Positions 23,634 to 33,023 of a stretch of 42,835 nt of DNA are shown in pieces (the first letter of the stretch is position 1; every line of letters begins with the position of its first letter). The stretch lies in NCBI RefSeq assembly GCF_014843825.1, contig NZ_JHQR01000196.1, forward strand, positions 1 to 42,835, read 5' to 3'. This DNA is from Mesorhizobium silamurunense. GTDB lineage: Bacteria > Pseudomonadota > Alphaproteobacteria > Rhizobiales > Rhizobiaceae. A program made the translations under genes and the position numbers. The notes beneath the pieces were generated by a model, which was not told the DNA's origin, ran no database searches, and saw only the letters and a list, made by a program, of their open reading frames with translations.

Positions 23634-24333
23634 TCACACGTCAGACAGGCTTGCGGCGTCTGCGACTTGTTCCCGCCATTTCTTCACCAAGTCCCGGCGT
23701 CGACCGGGATAACGTTCTTCGATCAACTGAACTCGTTCAATACGATCAGCCCGGAACGTCCGGAAATCCGCCCGAAGCTCGCACCAGCCGGCCACGAACC
23801 GCTTCGACTCGATGAAGCCCAGCATGATTGGCCAGATGACGCGCAGGGTCTCGTTGCCCTGCGGATCCCGATAGACGATCTGAAGCTTGATCTGCTCGCG
23901 CATGGCTTGACGAAGCAGCCCCGGATCCACGGCTGGCGTCTCTGGCCGGTTGCGCCCGACGTGAAAAGGCGTTGTCTGTCAGGAGGTGCCGCAATTCCGT
24001 CGGCAGCACCGCACCAATCTTGGCGATTGCGTTCTGGGCTGCGAAGGCAAGGCCGTCGTCCGTCTGGCGCCCGACCCATTGCGCGCCGAGCGCGAGCGCA
24101 TGGAGTTCGTCCTGCGAGAACATGAGCGGCGGCAGCAGAAAGCCAGGCTTCAGCACGTATCCGAAGCCTGGCTCCCCCTCGATATCGGCGCCCATTGCCT
24201 GGAGGGTGCCGATATCGCGGTAGATGGTGCGTAAGGAAACGCCGGCCTCGCGCGCGAGTTCGGTGCCCGGCACGGGACCATTGTGCCGGCGCAGCATCTG
24301 CATCAGATCGAAAAGCCGATTGCTCTTAGACAT
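23634..24333 (-). pseudogene. YafY/WYL-family regulator, frameshifted
   Basis: The first part encodes an N-terminal HTH (MSKSNRLFDLMQMLRRHNGP, VSLRTIYRDIGTLQAMGADI) and a middle region ending LLTDNAF. The reading frame then shifts, and the C-terminal WYL region continues in another frame (VDPGLLRQAMREQIKLQIVY, then FVAGWCELRADFRTFRADRI). Removing one base from the A run at 23964-23967 restores an unbroken protein. Such regulators sense small ligands through the WYL domain. The break is a single-base insertion or a sequencing error. It lies downstream of the oxidoreductase gene. Confidence 0.85.
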
Positions 24334-24377
24334 GAGACAATCTTACAAGCCAATGACAGATTTTGGCAGGGGGTTGC

Positions 24378-25310
24378 TCAAGACATCGACACGAGCGCTT
24401 TTCCGTTGAGCTTGCGCCCCTGCTCCAGGGCAGCGACCAGCGCGATCGCATCTTCGAGCGGAACGATCTCGGCGACCGGAAGCCGGAGCTTTCCGTCGGC
24501 AGCCGCGTGGGCAAGCCCTTCCATGATGTCGGCCCGCGCGGTGCAGACGATCGGCTTGAGCCTGCGGTCGAACATCGCGCGGATGAACTTGCCCGGTGTC
24601 GGATTGATGTCGAGATACACGCCACCCTTGCGGAGCAGACCGAGCCCGACTGCAACTGTCATCGTGGCGGCTGTGTCGTACACGACGTCGAACCGATCGC
24701 TGATCTGCGAGAGATCGGTCGTGCGATAGTCATAGATGCGGCTGACACCCATCTCCTCAGCGCGTTGCCTCTGCTGCAGGCTGCAGCTTCCCGAGACCTT
24801 GGCCCCGAGCATCCGCGCGATCTGGACGGCGGATTCACCGACAGCACCGGTGCAGCCGTTGATGAAGACCTGAGCGCCCGCCTTGAGATTGGCTTTGCCG
24901 ACAAGGCCGTTCCAAGCCGTTATCCCAGGCGTGCCGAGGCACGCGGCCTTCTCGAAGGACACGGAGGCAGGCTTTTTGGCGAGAAAGGTCTCTAGTGCGA
25001 TCGCACCCTCACCAATTGCGCCACCCTCCTTGATCTGGACGGATCCGAACACGGCGTCGCCCACCTTGAAGCGGGTGACGCCCGGGCCGATCGCAATCAC
25101 GATGCCGGAGATGTCGCTGCCAAGGGCGCGCGGGAGTTTCTTCCCGGTCACCATCTTCAGGTGACCGGCGCGAATCTTCCAGTCGATCGGGTTGATGGCG
25201 GCGAAGCTGACCTTCACCGCAACCTCGCTCTTGCCCGGCGTGCGAAGCTCGAAGTCCTCGAGCCGCATCACTTCCGGGCCGCCATACTGATGGTATTGGA
25301 TCCGTTTCAT
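24378..25310 (-). CDS. NADPH:quinone oxidoreductase-like MDR protein
   Basis: 310 residues of the zinc-independent MDR type. The N-terminal GroES-like domain (VKVSFAAINPIDWKIRAGHL) is followed by a Rossmann region with INGCTGAVGESAVQIARMLG. No structural or catalytic zinc Cys pattern is seen. ATG 25310 has GGGGAG upstream and overlaps the stop of a 39-codon reading frame (ATGA at 25307-25310). It lies upstream of the frameshifted WYL regulator on the same strand. It likely reduces quinones or electrophiles. Confidence 0.88.
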   Translation of the reverse strand: MKRIQYHQYGGPEVMRLEDFELRTPGKSEVAVKVSFAAINPIDWKIRAGHLKMVTGKKLPRALGSDISGIVIAIGPGVTRFKVGDAVFGSVQIKEGGAIGEGAIALETFLAKKPASVSFEKAACLGTPGITAWNGLVGKANLKAGAQVFINGCTGAVGESAVQIARMLGAKVSGSCSLQQRQRAEEMGVSRIYDYRTTDLSQISDRFDVVYDTAATMTVAVGLGLLRKGGVYLDINPTPGKFIRAMFDRRLKPIVCTARADIMEGLAHAAADGKLRLPVAEIVPLEDAIALVAALEQGRKLNGKALVSMS

Positions 25311-25426
25311 CGCACGCCGCTCCCCTTGAGTGTGGCGGTTGCGACATCGCTGGCACCAGCCGGGCGCAGCAAGGCGTCAGCGACGAGCCGCCCGTAGCGG
25401 CCCGTCGTAGCATTGTTGGTAATCAT
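25307..25426 (-). pseudogene. Truncated azoreductase/NmrA-like N terminus overlapping the oxidoreductase
   Basis: A 39-residue frame (MITNNATTGRYGRLVADALL, then RPAGASDVATATLKGSGVR) resembles the N terminus of NmrA-like NAD(P)-binding proteins (MIxxTGATGxLGRLVxxALL), including their spaced Gly residues. The remaining ~240 residues are missing. Its stop overlaps the oxidoreductase start. It may be a relic that now acts as a leader coupling translation, but this is speculation. Confidence 0.5.
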
Positions 25427-25474
25427 GAGAGTACTTTCTGTAGGATTGTGCGCGTCAGTGCGGCTGAGCCGTTT

Positions 25475-25832
25475 TCACTGTGCGCCGAACACGCTCTTGT
25501 CGAAGAGCGCCTTGATCGCTGTGATCTTCCCGTTCTCGACCGTGAAGTACTTCGCCGAGAGGACGCTGGGGAGGGGATGGGTGTGGGTGTAATACATGAG
25601 GAGTGCCGTGGTCTCGTCGCCGAACGCGGCCACCATCGTTGCCCCTTTGAGCATGCCGGCGAAATCCGATTCGGACCTATGCAGAGCGGCGCCGCCTTCG
25701 ATGAGGCCGAACGGCGTTTCAGACACAACGTCGTCCGCCACGACTTTCATGACTGTCGCATGATCGTTGGGTCTTCCAGGCGTCGTGGTAGGCCAAAGCG
25801 ACCTGGAGTGCGAGGCTGGGGTCACTGCTCAT
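25475..25832 (-). pseudogene. SnoaL/NTF2-like protein, frameshifted
   Basis: The start at 25832 (AAGGA upstream) encodes MSSDPSLALQVALAYHDAWK. The frame then breaks, and the rest (DHATVMKVVADDVVSETPFG, then YFTVENGKITAIKALFDKSV) continues in the next frame. Deleting one base from the G run at 25769-25771 joins them into about 118 residues of the SnoaL/NTF2 fold, small proteins that are often isomerase- or cyclase-like. The downstream frame has no proper start of its own. Confidence 0.8.
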
Positions 25833-25942
25833 TTTACTTGTCCTTTGTTGGTTGGTTTGGATGAGCATAGATAGCGCATGGCAGTGACAGATTTTGTCAG
25901 CATGATGCGCAACCCGATCAGGAGCACCGAAGAAATCGTCTG

Positions 25943-26078
25943 GTCCGGCTGGGTGGACACGGGACGAGATCGTCGGCGAGGCTACGCCAGCCGATGTGGC
26001 GCCTATCTCTATCTGATGCAGAACGAGTTTATGACGGGGGAGACGATCCACATCGATGGCGGGCAGAGGCTGATCTGA
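25943..26078 (+). pseudogene. Remnant of the SDR 3' end
   Basis: The last 76 bp (26003-26078) match the 3' end of the SDR gene (23507-23582) with only two mismatches. Upstream of this, shorter matches (SGWVDT, DEIVGEA, TPADVAP) are separated by deletions. The fragment has no start of its own. Confidence 0.85.
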
Positions 26079-26233
26079 GTGGCGAAGGCGGAAGACCTGG
26101 TGTCCTGGTCTCACCAGGGCCGAACATCGCTCGCTAGGGCTTTGCCGGGCATTCGCGGACCAATGGCATTTTCAGCGGAACGCTAATATACATGATGCTC
26201 GAATGAGCAGCGCCTCTGCATAGGAGGAATGCC

Positions 26234-26572
26234 GTGCGAAGGGTCATCTTCATAGCCATGTGCGTTGCCGCCGCAACAGGCGCCAACGCCCATGACTGGT
26301 ATGAAAACAAGGTTGATCCGGTGACGAAATTCAAGTGTTGCGGCGGTCATGATTGCCGCGCCATACCTCAGTCGTCGGTGCGGTCCAAGGGTGACGGTGG
26401 CTATACTTATTTGCCCGATGATTTCAACATCCCGCGAGACCGGGTGCAGGAATCGCCAGACGACCAATACCATATCTGCGAGAATAATTACGTCATAACC
26501 AATCAGCCCTATTTGCGTTGCTTCTTCGCGCCGCGGTTGAAGGTCTCTCTATTTCTCCCAACGCCAAGGTAA
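26234..26572 (+). CDS. Exported Cys-rich hypothetical protein
   Basis: 112 residues with a signal peptide (MRRVIFIAMCVAAATGANA, cleavage before HDWYENK). The mature part has paired cysteines (KCCGGHDCRAI, HICENN, LRCFFAP), suggesting disulfides in the periplasm. AGGAGG precedes GTG 26234 at six bases. Function unknown; the pattern DWYE...CCGGHDCRA recurs in rhizobial exported proteins. Confidence 0.8.
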   Translation: MRRVIFIAMCVAAATGANAHDWYENKVDPVTKFKCCGGHDCRAIPQSSVRSKGDGGYTYLPDDFNIPRDRVQESPDDQYHICENNYVITNQPYLRCFFAPRLKVSLFLPTPR

Positions 26573-26676
26573 TACAGCCCGTCTCTGCCAGGTCCGACAC
26601 CAGGATGAGCGCAGCTGTGATAAACCCGGTCGCGCCGCGGCAAGACCAGTGCTCTAACCTGCTCCTGCATGGTTCA

Positions 26677-28212
26677 TCAGTTGGCTGTCTGGCGTTCCAT
26701 TTCCATTTCGGCCGTCAGGCTTTCGATGTCGCGAAAAATCGAAGCGACCGCCAGTGTGCGTCCCTTGCGCTTGAAACGCAGGAGGCAATCCTTGGCGGCG
26801 ATGTCGCCTTCCACCGCTATCTCGTCCCATGGCTCCGCATGTCCGACGTAATTGATCGGGACGTCATAGTGCTGGCTCCAGAAGAACGGGACGGCAGTGT
26901 ACTTCTCGCGGTGCCCGAGCATGTTCAGTGCTGCCGTTTGCCCCTGCCTTTCCGCGACCACCCAGTGCTCGACCCTGATGTTTTCGCCAGTGTGGGGATC
27001 GGGCCACCGCGCAATGTCGCCGGCCGCGAAAATGCCCGGCACGCTCGTCTCCAGAAAGGAGTCCACGATGATGCCGCGGTCGAGGCTGAGCCCAGCCTTT
27101 TCGGCGAGCCCGAGCCGCGGCCGCACGCCGATGCCGGCGACGGTGACATCCGCGGCCAAAGCAAGGCCGCTGCTCAGTTGCACGTTCGTGCCGTCGATGC
27201 CGGTCGCGGTGTCCTTGAGATGGAACACGACGCCATTCTGCTCGTGGAGGCTGCGGATGAAGTCGCCCATTTGCGGCCCGAGGACCCGTTCCATGGGGCG
27301 TTCGTCGGGAGCGACGACATGAACTTCGATGTTCCGCGCGCGCAGGGACGCGGCAACCTCGAGACCGATGAAACTGGCGCCCAGCACGACGGCGCTGCGG
27401 GCAGTCTTGGCTTGGTCGATGATCGTGCTGCAGTCGGCGAACGAGCGCAGCGTATGAACGTGTGGCTGATCGGCGCCGGGGATGGTCAGGCGGACCGGTT
27501 CGGCTCCCGTTGCAAGCAGCAATCGGTCGTAAGCAGTCCGGTTTCCATCCGCGAGTACGACCTCGCCGGACCGGACATCGATGTCGGCGACGTTGGTTTT
27601 GAGACGCAGATCGATGTCGTTCTTTGCATAAAAGCTTGCCCCACGCAGCGGAACCCAATCCGACGGCGCCTTGCCGGCGAGGTAGTCCTTGGAAAGGTTG
27701 GGACGATCGACGGGCGGCGCCTCGTCGTCGCTGAGCATGAGGATGCTGCCCTGATGGCCTTCGCGACGTAGTCTTTCGGCGGCTGCGAAACCAGCCGCGC
27801 CGCCGCCGACGATCACGACTTTACCGGCAAACTGACCAGTGCCTCCGCTGGCGGGCTTGTGAGCCATCCGTTTGCGCTTCTCGCCCACGAATATCCGATC
27901 ATCCCGCTGGTCCACCGACCAGCAGGCGAGTGGATTGAAGGCGGGCGCGCGCACGGCTTCGCCAGTGCGCAAATCAAAGCATGCATGGTGCCACGGACAT
28001 CGAACGGTATCCTCCACGACAAGACCGTCAACCAGCGGCCCGCCGTAATGCGTGCACGTCGCCCCGATTGCGAAGACCTCTGTCCCGCGGCGCACCAACA
28101 GCACCTGTTCATCGCCACAGTGACCGACCAGCTTTCCGCCATCGGGAAGGTCGGATAGCGCGATGCCTTGGGTCAAATCCGGTCCGTTCGATTTAGATTG
28201 GTCTTGAGCCAT
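26677..28212 (-). CDS. Rieske-FAD/NAD(P) reductase fusion (AIF-like)
   Basis: 511 residues. The N-terminal Rieske [2Fe-2S] domain (1-115) has Cys53-His55 (CTHYGGPL) and Cys72-His75 (CPWHHACFDL). The larger part is a pyridine-nucleotide-disulfide-type reductase with two dinucleotide folds (VVIVGGGAAGFAAAERLRRE and AVVLGASFIGLEVAASLRAR) and the FAD GD motif (GIFAAGDIARWPD), resembling apoptosis-inducing-factor and ferredoxin-reductase-like proteins. It could pass electrons from NAD(P)H through FAD to the Rieske centre. GGGAGAAG precedes the ATG. It is monocistronic; the partner is unknown. Confidence 0.93.
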   Translation of the reverse strand: MAQDQSKSNGPDLTQGIALSDLPDGGKLVGHCGDEQVLLVRRGTEVFAIGATCTHYGGPLVDGLVVEDTVRCPWHHACFDLRTGEAVRAPAFNPLACWSVDQRDDRIFVGEKRKRMAHKPASGGTGQFAGKVVIVGGGAAGFAAAERLRREGHQGSILMLSDDEAPPVDRPNLSKDYLAGKAPSDWVPLRGASFYAKNDIDLRLKTNVADIDVRSGEVVLADGNRTAYDRLLLATGAEPVRLTIPGADQPHVHTLRSFADCSTIIDQAKTARSAVVLGASFIGLEVAASLRARNIEVHVVAPDERPMERVLGPQMGDFIRSLHEQNGVVFHLKDTATGIDGTNVQLSSGLALAADVTVAGIGVRPRLGLAEKAGLSLDRGIIVDSFLETSVPGIFAAGDIARWPDPHTGENIRVEHWVVAERQGQTAALNMLGHREKYTAVPFFWSQHYDVPINYVGHAEPWDEIAVEGDIAAKDCLLRFKRKGRTLAVASIFRDIESLTAEMEMERQTAN

Positions 28213-28728
28213 CTTCTTCTCCCTGCGCTATTCGATTGGAGCCTGCCCCATGCCAGACTGACTCCCGGCTATGTTTTGGGCAATCACACGATCGCTTGGC
28301 CTGCCTTACTCCAATCGGTGAAGAAAGGTTCGAGGCCATGTCGCGACATCGGCGCGCCCATCCTTTCCTCCGGCCGTAGAGGCCGACGGATGATTTGATG
28401 AAGTTTCCTCAGATCGGTTTCCAACGGACCGATAAATTTTCGCAGTTCTGACCGCACCGTCGGATCGGGTCTGGGATCTCTGCTTGTGCAAACCTGCCGG
28501 CTTGCGCTATGCGGATGCGCCTTTCGAGCGATCGACGGCGTCCTATCCTATCAGATCGAAGCGGCGGGGCGGGGTCAGGACGGTCCATTCGGCCGGACCT
28601 GTGGGCAGCCTCAACTCCGATGACGGAGAGTCCGCGGACGTCGCGCCTGCCTATCTCTGCCTGATGCGCCGTAAGCTGCTGAAATCCTTAACGTGATTTT
28701 CATCCCGCTCATTTAGCCATTTGGCATT
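28213..28728. other. Intergenic region with short SDR relic
   Basis: About 515 bp upstream of the GGDEF-EAL gene. A short stretch (about 28633-28667) encodes ADVAPAYLCLM, matching the SDR sequence ADVAPAYLYLM. No gene is supported; open frames on both strands lack ribosome sites. Confidence 0.5.
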
Positions 28729-30729
28729 ATGGGACATCTCAAGCAGCCTGGCCCTGGACCCAGCCCACAGGGCGAAAGCGAATCCGTGGAAGCCGGTATC
28801 CTCAGGGATCAGTTCGCTGACCTGAGGACGGGGCTCTTCATTTCGATGCCCATCGGCACGGTGCTCTCGGCCCTGATCCTGGCCGTGCAGATGCTCTCGG
28901 GCGGCGGCCTTGCGGCGGTGCTGTGGTTTGCGGCGGTCAGCATCATAAATGGCGCCCGCATAGGACTGGCGCTTGCCCAGCCGGACATTCCCGATAGTGG
29001 GCCCGATAGTGGGCGGAAGCCGGTCGATGTCCGACTTTCCCTCTACGGGCTGTTGGCTCTGGCATCCGGCATCGCGTGGTCTTTTTTGGCCGTGCTGTCG
29101 GATGGGTACACCACGCCCCAGGCGCCGCTTTATCTGGTCGTTCTTGCGGGCCTGTCGGCCGGTTCGGTCACCTACGGAGCGTCATACGCACCGGCTTCAA
29201 TCAACTTCATGACGCTGCCGCTGCTGATCACTGCCGGATGCGTGTTGGCGAAAGGCAATATCGAGAATTACGTCCTCGGTTTCACGGTCCTGCTTTTTCT
29301 CGGAGGAATGATCAGGAGCTCGCTTCTCGGACAGGCCCGCTTCAAAGAGACGAGCCGCCTCAAATACGAGGCGAGGGCGTTCGCCGCCCAGATGGAACGG
29401 AATTCCAGGCGGGATCCGCTGACGAATTTGCTCAACAGATACGGGCTTGAGCAGGCCATCTCCCGGCTCGGGCGTTCCGACGGCCCGTTCGTGGCCATGC
29501 TGATCGACCTGGACGGCTTCAAATCCGTCAACGACACCTATGGTCACAACATCGGCGACGACCTGCTGGTCAGGGTCGCGCGCCGGATAGAGAACCATGC
29601 CCCGCCGGGGGCAACAATTGCGCGCATCGGCGGCGACGAGTTCGTGCTGCTGTTTCCCGCCCCGAGGTCCCTGCATTCGACGGAAGAGCTTGCATCCTTG
29701 ATCATCGCGGCCATCGCGGATCCTGATCCGGCGCTGAATTCGGTGCGTGTCGGCGCGTCGATCGGCATCTACGCGTCGGAGAAACCACAACTAACGGAGA
29801 TGCTGCTGCGCGCGGACTTCGCGCTTTATGCGGCCAAGCATAGCGGCAGGAACGAATACTGTCTCTTCGATGCCGAACTCGAGCACGGGCTCGAACGCAA
29901 GCATTGCATCGAGCGCGACCTGCGCGCGGCCATCGAGAGAGGCGCTCTTTGCTCATGGTTCCAGCCGATCGTGCGGCTGGACACCCATGCGGTCGTCGGC
30001 TTCGAAGCGCTGCTGCGGTGGCAGCACCCGGTCCATGGGGCTATTCCGCCGCCGGAGATCGTCACAGCGGCGCGTGAAACCGGTCTGCTTTCCTTGCTGA
30101 CGGAGACCGTATTTCTCAACTGCTGTTCCATGATCGAAGGGCTCGCGAGGAAGGGCCGCCAGGATGTGCGCGTGGCGATGAATCTCTCGCCCCGCGAGCT
30201 CGAGGCAGGCAATGTCGACGACATGATCCTCGACGGCCTCAGGGCAAACAACGTTCCCGCGGCCATGCTCGAGATAGAGATCACGGAAGAGGCGCCCGTG
30301 GATCGCGACAGGGTTGACGAAAAACTGGAACGCCTGGCGGACGCGGGCATATCGATCGTGCTGGATGATTTCGGCACCGGCTTCTCGACCCTGGTTTCGC
30401 TGAAAGACAGCCGGATCCGCAAGATCAAGATCGACAAGGACTTCGTTCGCGATCTGGCCAAGTCCGTGGAAGATCAGGCGCTCGTCAAGGCGGTCATCGA
30501 TCTCGGACGGACATTGGGAATAGAAGTGATGGCCGAGGGGGTCGAAACGGACGCCGATCGCCTGATCCTGCGCTCGCTCGATTGCATGATCGCCCAGGGA
30601 TTTCTCTTCTCGGCAGCGCTACCCATGCATGATGCGCTTACCTTCGAACCAGGGCATTTGGACAGTCCTGCCGCCGCCTCCTTCGATCCTGCGGGGCTCC
30701 CGTCGCGCCGAACCGGCAGCGCTGCCTGA
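28729..30729 (+). CDS. Membrane GGDEF-EAL cyclic di-GMP protein
   Basis: 666 residues. Several hydrophobic helices lie between about 30 and 200, forming a membrane sensor. The GGDEF domain follows (residues ~225-390), with an intact active motif at 301-305 (IARIGGDEFVLL) and IDLDGFKSVND. The EAL domain has GFEALLRWQHP at about 424, DDFGTGFSTL and MAEGVET, all looking intact. It could therefore make or degrade cyclic di-GMP, and one domain may be regulatory. It is monocistronic. A PilZ protein (11745) is a possible receptor in the same organism. Confidence 0.92.
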   Translation: MGHLKQPGPGPSPQGESESVEAGILRDQFADLRTGLFISMPIGTVLSALILAVQMLSGGGLAAVLWFAAVSIINGARIGLALAQPDIPDSGPDSGRKPVDVRLSLYGLLALASGIAWSFLAVLSDGYTTPQAPLYLVVLAGLSAGSVTYGASYAPASINFMTLPLLITAGCVLAKGNIENYVLGFTVLLFLGGMIRSSLLGQARFKETSRLKYEARAFAAQMERNSRRDPLTNLLNRYGLEQAISRLGRSDGPFVAMLIDLDGFKSVNDTYGHNIGDDLLVRVARRIENHAPPGATIARIGGDEFVLLFPAPRSLHSTEELASLIIAAIADPDPALNSVRVGASIGIYASEKPQLTEMLLRADFALYAAKHSGRNEYCLFDAELEHGLERKHCIERDLRAAIERGALCSWFQPIVRLDTHAVVGFEALLRWQHPVHGAIPPPEIVTAARETGLLSLLTETVFLNCCSMIEGLARKGRQDVRVAMNLSPRELEAGNVDDMILDGLRANNVPAAMLEIEITEEAPVDRDRVDEKLERLADAGISIVLDDFGTGFSTLVSLKDSRIRKIKIDKDFVRDLAKSVEDQALVKAVIDLGRTLGIEVMAEGVETDADRLILRSLDCMIAQGFLFSAALPMHDALTFEPGHLDSPAAASFDPAGLPSRRTGSAA

Positions 30730-30806
30730 GCGGCGGGCGGTTGCGACGGCTCGACGGCCATACGACCGAAGCCGCTCAGCCCCGACAGCTGTCGCCCGCT
30801 CGGATA

Positions 30807-31631
30807 TCAGACCGGCAAGCCGTTCTGCTTTCGCAGACTTTTGTCGAAAGCGGATTCGGGAACGAAACGGCGCAGAAGACTGATCTGGCGAGCCATTTTC
30901 CCCGCTGCATAGCGCCTCCTTGGATCTGGGGCGGTCGCTGCTTGCAAGACCGTCTTGGCTACGACCTCGGGAGCATCGCCTGTTTCGATCGCTTTGCGCA
31001 GGATCACATCCATATCGGCACGCGCAGTGCCATAGATATCAAGCAATTGATCGGGCCTGGCGAGATTTTCTTCAAATGACGTGCGCGTATAGGCGGGCTC
31101 GACCAACACCACGCGAATTCCGAACGAGCGCAGTTCATGGTCAAGCGATTCGGAATAGCCTTCGATGGCATGTTTGGTCGACGAATAGAGAGCGGAGTAG
31201 GGAGCCGGGATCAGCCCCAACACGGAACTCAAATTCACGATTCTACCGTTCCGTTGGCGTCGCATCGCCGGCAGGACGGCGTTGGTCATTCGGATAACGC
31301 CAAAGACATTCACGTCGAAAAGCGCCTGGGCCTGCGCAGTCGATGATTCTTCCGCGCCGCCGAGCAGCCCAATGCCGGCATTGTTGACGAGCAGGTCTAT
31401 GCGCCCGGTTTCGGTCAGCACTTCCTCGACCAGATTCGATACGGATGCGTCATCGGTCACGTTGCAGCTCAGCATGGTAACGCCGTCGGATCTCCCGACG
31501 ACCGCGCGACGGCTGGTTCCGAAGACACGAAAGCCCGCATTCTGCAGGGTGTTGGCTGTCGCGTGCCCGATGCCGGAGGATGCCCCCGTCACGAGGGCGA
31601 CGCCAGGACTGGGCTTATCCATGGAGATCAC
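30807..31631 (-). CDS. SDR oxidoreductase in the tetR-fabF operon
   Basis: 274 residues of classical short-chain dehydrogenase. The nucleotide-binding motif TGASSGIGHATA is followed by NNAG, the catalytic Ser (NLSSVLG) and Tyr149/Lys153 (YSSTK), all intact. It is the third gene of a minus-strand series, 54 bp after the beta-ketoacyl synthase. A ketoacyl or hydroxyacyl reduction linked to the synthase is plausible but not proven. An 8-bp inverted repeat (TGAGCGGC...GCCGCTCA, 30727-30778) lies between this gene and the convergent GGDEF-EAL gene. Confidence 0.9.
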   Translation of the reverse strand: MISMDKPSPGVALVTGASSGIGHATANTLQNAGFRVFGTSRRAVVGRSDGVTMLSCNVTDDASVSNLVEEVLTETGRIDLLVNNAGIGLLGGAEESSTAQAQALFDVNVFGVIRMTNAVLPAMRRQRNGRIVNLSSVLGLIPAPYSALYSSTKHAIEGYSESLDHELRSFGIRVVLVEPAYTRTSFEENLARPDQLLDIYGTARADMDVILRKAIETGDAPEVVAKTVLQAATAPDPRRRYAAGKMARQISLLRRFVPESAFDKSLRKQNGLPV

Positions 31632-31685
31632 TTTCTTTGGGTCGAATGTGAGTTGGGCGAAGCAGGAAAGGTCGCAGCAAAAGCG

Positions 31686-32984
31686 TCAATCATGAGCGGC
31701 TCCAGCGTTCGCGCCGTGTTCAGTCCAGCGCCGGAATAGAGCGCTGGCATTGACGCCTCCGAAACCGAAACCGTTGCAGATCGCGTAATCCATCTCCATT
31801 GCCCGGGCCCGGTTCGCGACGAAGTCGATCCCTTCACCGGCCGGATCGGGAGCGCTCAAATTGAGAGTGGGCGGTGCCACCTGGTCCCGGAGCGCCAGGA
31901 TAGTGAAGATCGCGGCAAGCCCGCCGGCGGCCCCGAGCAGGTGTCCGGTCGCCGACTTCGTTCCGCTGACGGCTATGGAGAAATCGGTGCCGAAGACGCT
32001 TTTGATCGCTTCGATTTCTCCCAGGTCACCCACCGGCGTGGAGGTCGCATGCGCATTGAGATGGCGAATCTCGCGCGGGGAAATACCGGTTTGGGCAATC
32101 GCGATCTCCATCGCGCGACGCGCGCCATCGCCGTCCTCCGGACCGGAAGTGACGTGATAGGCATCCGCCGTCGTGCCGTAGCCGACGACCTCGGCGAGCG
32201 GTTTCGCACCGCGCGCAAGCGCATGGCTCAATTCTTCAATGACCAGGATGCCAGCGCCTTCGCCCATGACGAAACCGTCGCGCGACATGTCGAACGGGCG
32301 AGAAGCCTGATCAGGGCGGTGATTGAAGGAGGTTGAAAGAGAGCGTGCCGCCGCAAAACCGCCCAGGCTGACGACATTCATGCATGCTTCAGTTCCACCG
32401 CACACCGCGATGTCGGCCTCATTGGCGCGGATAATACGAGCCGCATCGCCGATCGCCTGAATACCGGCGGCGCACGCCGTCACCGGCGCGCCGATGTGGC
32501 CTTTGAAGCAGTAGCGGATCGAGATGTGGCCCGCCGCGAGGTTCACAAGGAAAGACGGCACCGTGAACGGCGAAAGACGCCGAACGCCGCGCTGGTCAAC
32601 TGTCCGTACCGCCTCGGTTATGGCGGGGAATCCTCCGACGCCTGAAGCAATGATCGTCGCGGTGCGAACCCGGTCGCTTTCCGAGGCCGGCTTCCATCTC
32701 GCCTGAGCAAGCGCCTCCTCTGCCGCCGCCAGCGCGAAGAGAATGAAGCGGTCTATCCTACGCTGATCCTTCGGGGCCACGAAGGCAGTCGCATCGAGGC
32801 CGGCTTCGGGGTCTTCCTCGAGGGAGGGAACCACGCCGCCGATCTTGGCCGGCAAATCTCCCACGACGTCGTCCGCAAGCCTTTGGATACCCGAGCGGCC
32901 GGCCAGGAGACGCGACCAAGAAGTCTCGACATCGGCGGCAAGCGGCGTGACCGCGCCCATGCCCGTGACAACAATCCTTCTCAT
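31686..32984 (-). CDS. Beta-ketoacyl-ACP synthase, FabF-like
   Basis: 432 residues of the KAS II type. Catalytic triad: Cys171 (VTACAAG), His312 (NAHATSTPVGD) and His348 (KSATGHLLGAAG). It condenses acyl chains with malonyl-ACP. It is unlikely to be the housekeeping enzyme, since it sits between a TetR regulator and an SDR gene and not with fabG/acpP. It may supply a special fatty acid or polyketide-like product. The start at 32984 follows the tetR stop by 39 bp. Confidence 0.92.
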   Translation of the reverse strand: MRRIVVTGMGAVTPLAADVETSWSRLLAGRSGIQRLADDVVGDLPAKIGGVVPSLEEDPEAGLDATAFVAPKDQRRIDRFILFALAAAEEALAQARWKPASESDRVRTATIIASGVGGFPAITEAVRTVDQRGVRRLSPFTVPSFLVNLAAGHISIRYCFKGHIGAPVTACAAGIQAIGDAARIIRANEADIAVCGGTEACMNVVSLGGFAAARSLSTSFNHRPDQASRPFDMSRDGFVMGEGAGILVIEELSHALARGAKPLAEVVGYGTTADAYHVTSGPEDGDGARRAMEIAIAQTGISPREIRHLNAHATSTPVGDLGEIEAIKSVFGTDFSIAVSGTKSATGHLLGAAGGLAAIFTILALRDQVAPPTLNLSAPDPAGEGIDFVANRARAMEMDYAICNGFGFGGVNASALFRRWTEHGANAGAAHD

Positions 32985-33023
32985 CCATGCTCCTATCGAT
33001 CCGAGACGCCAGCCCGGCGCCGT

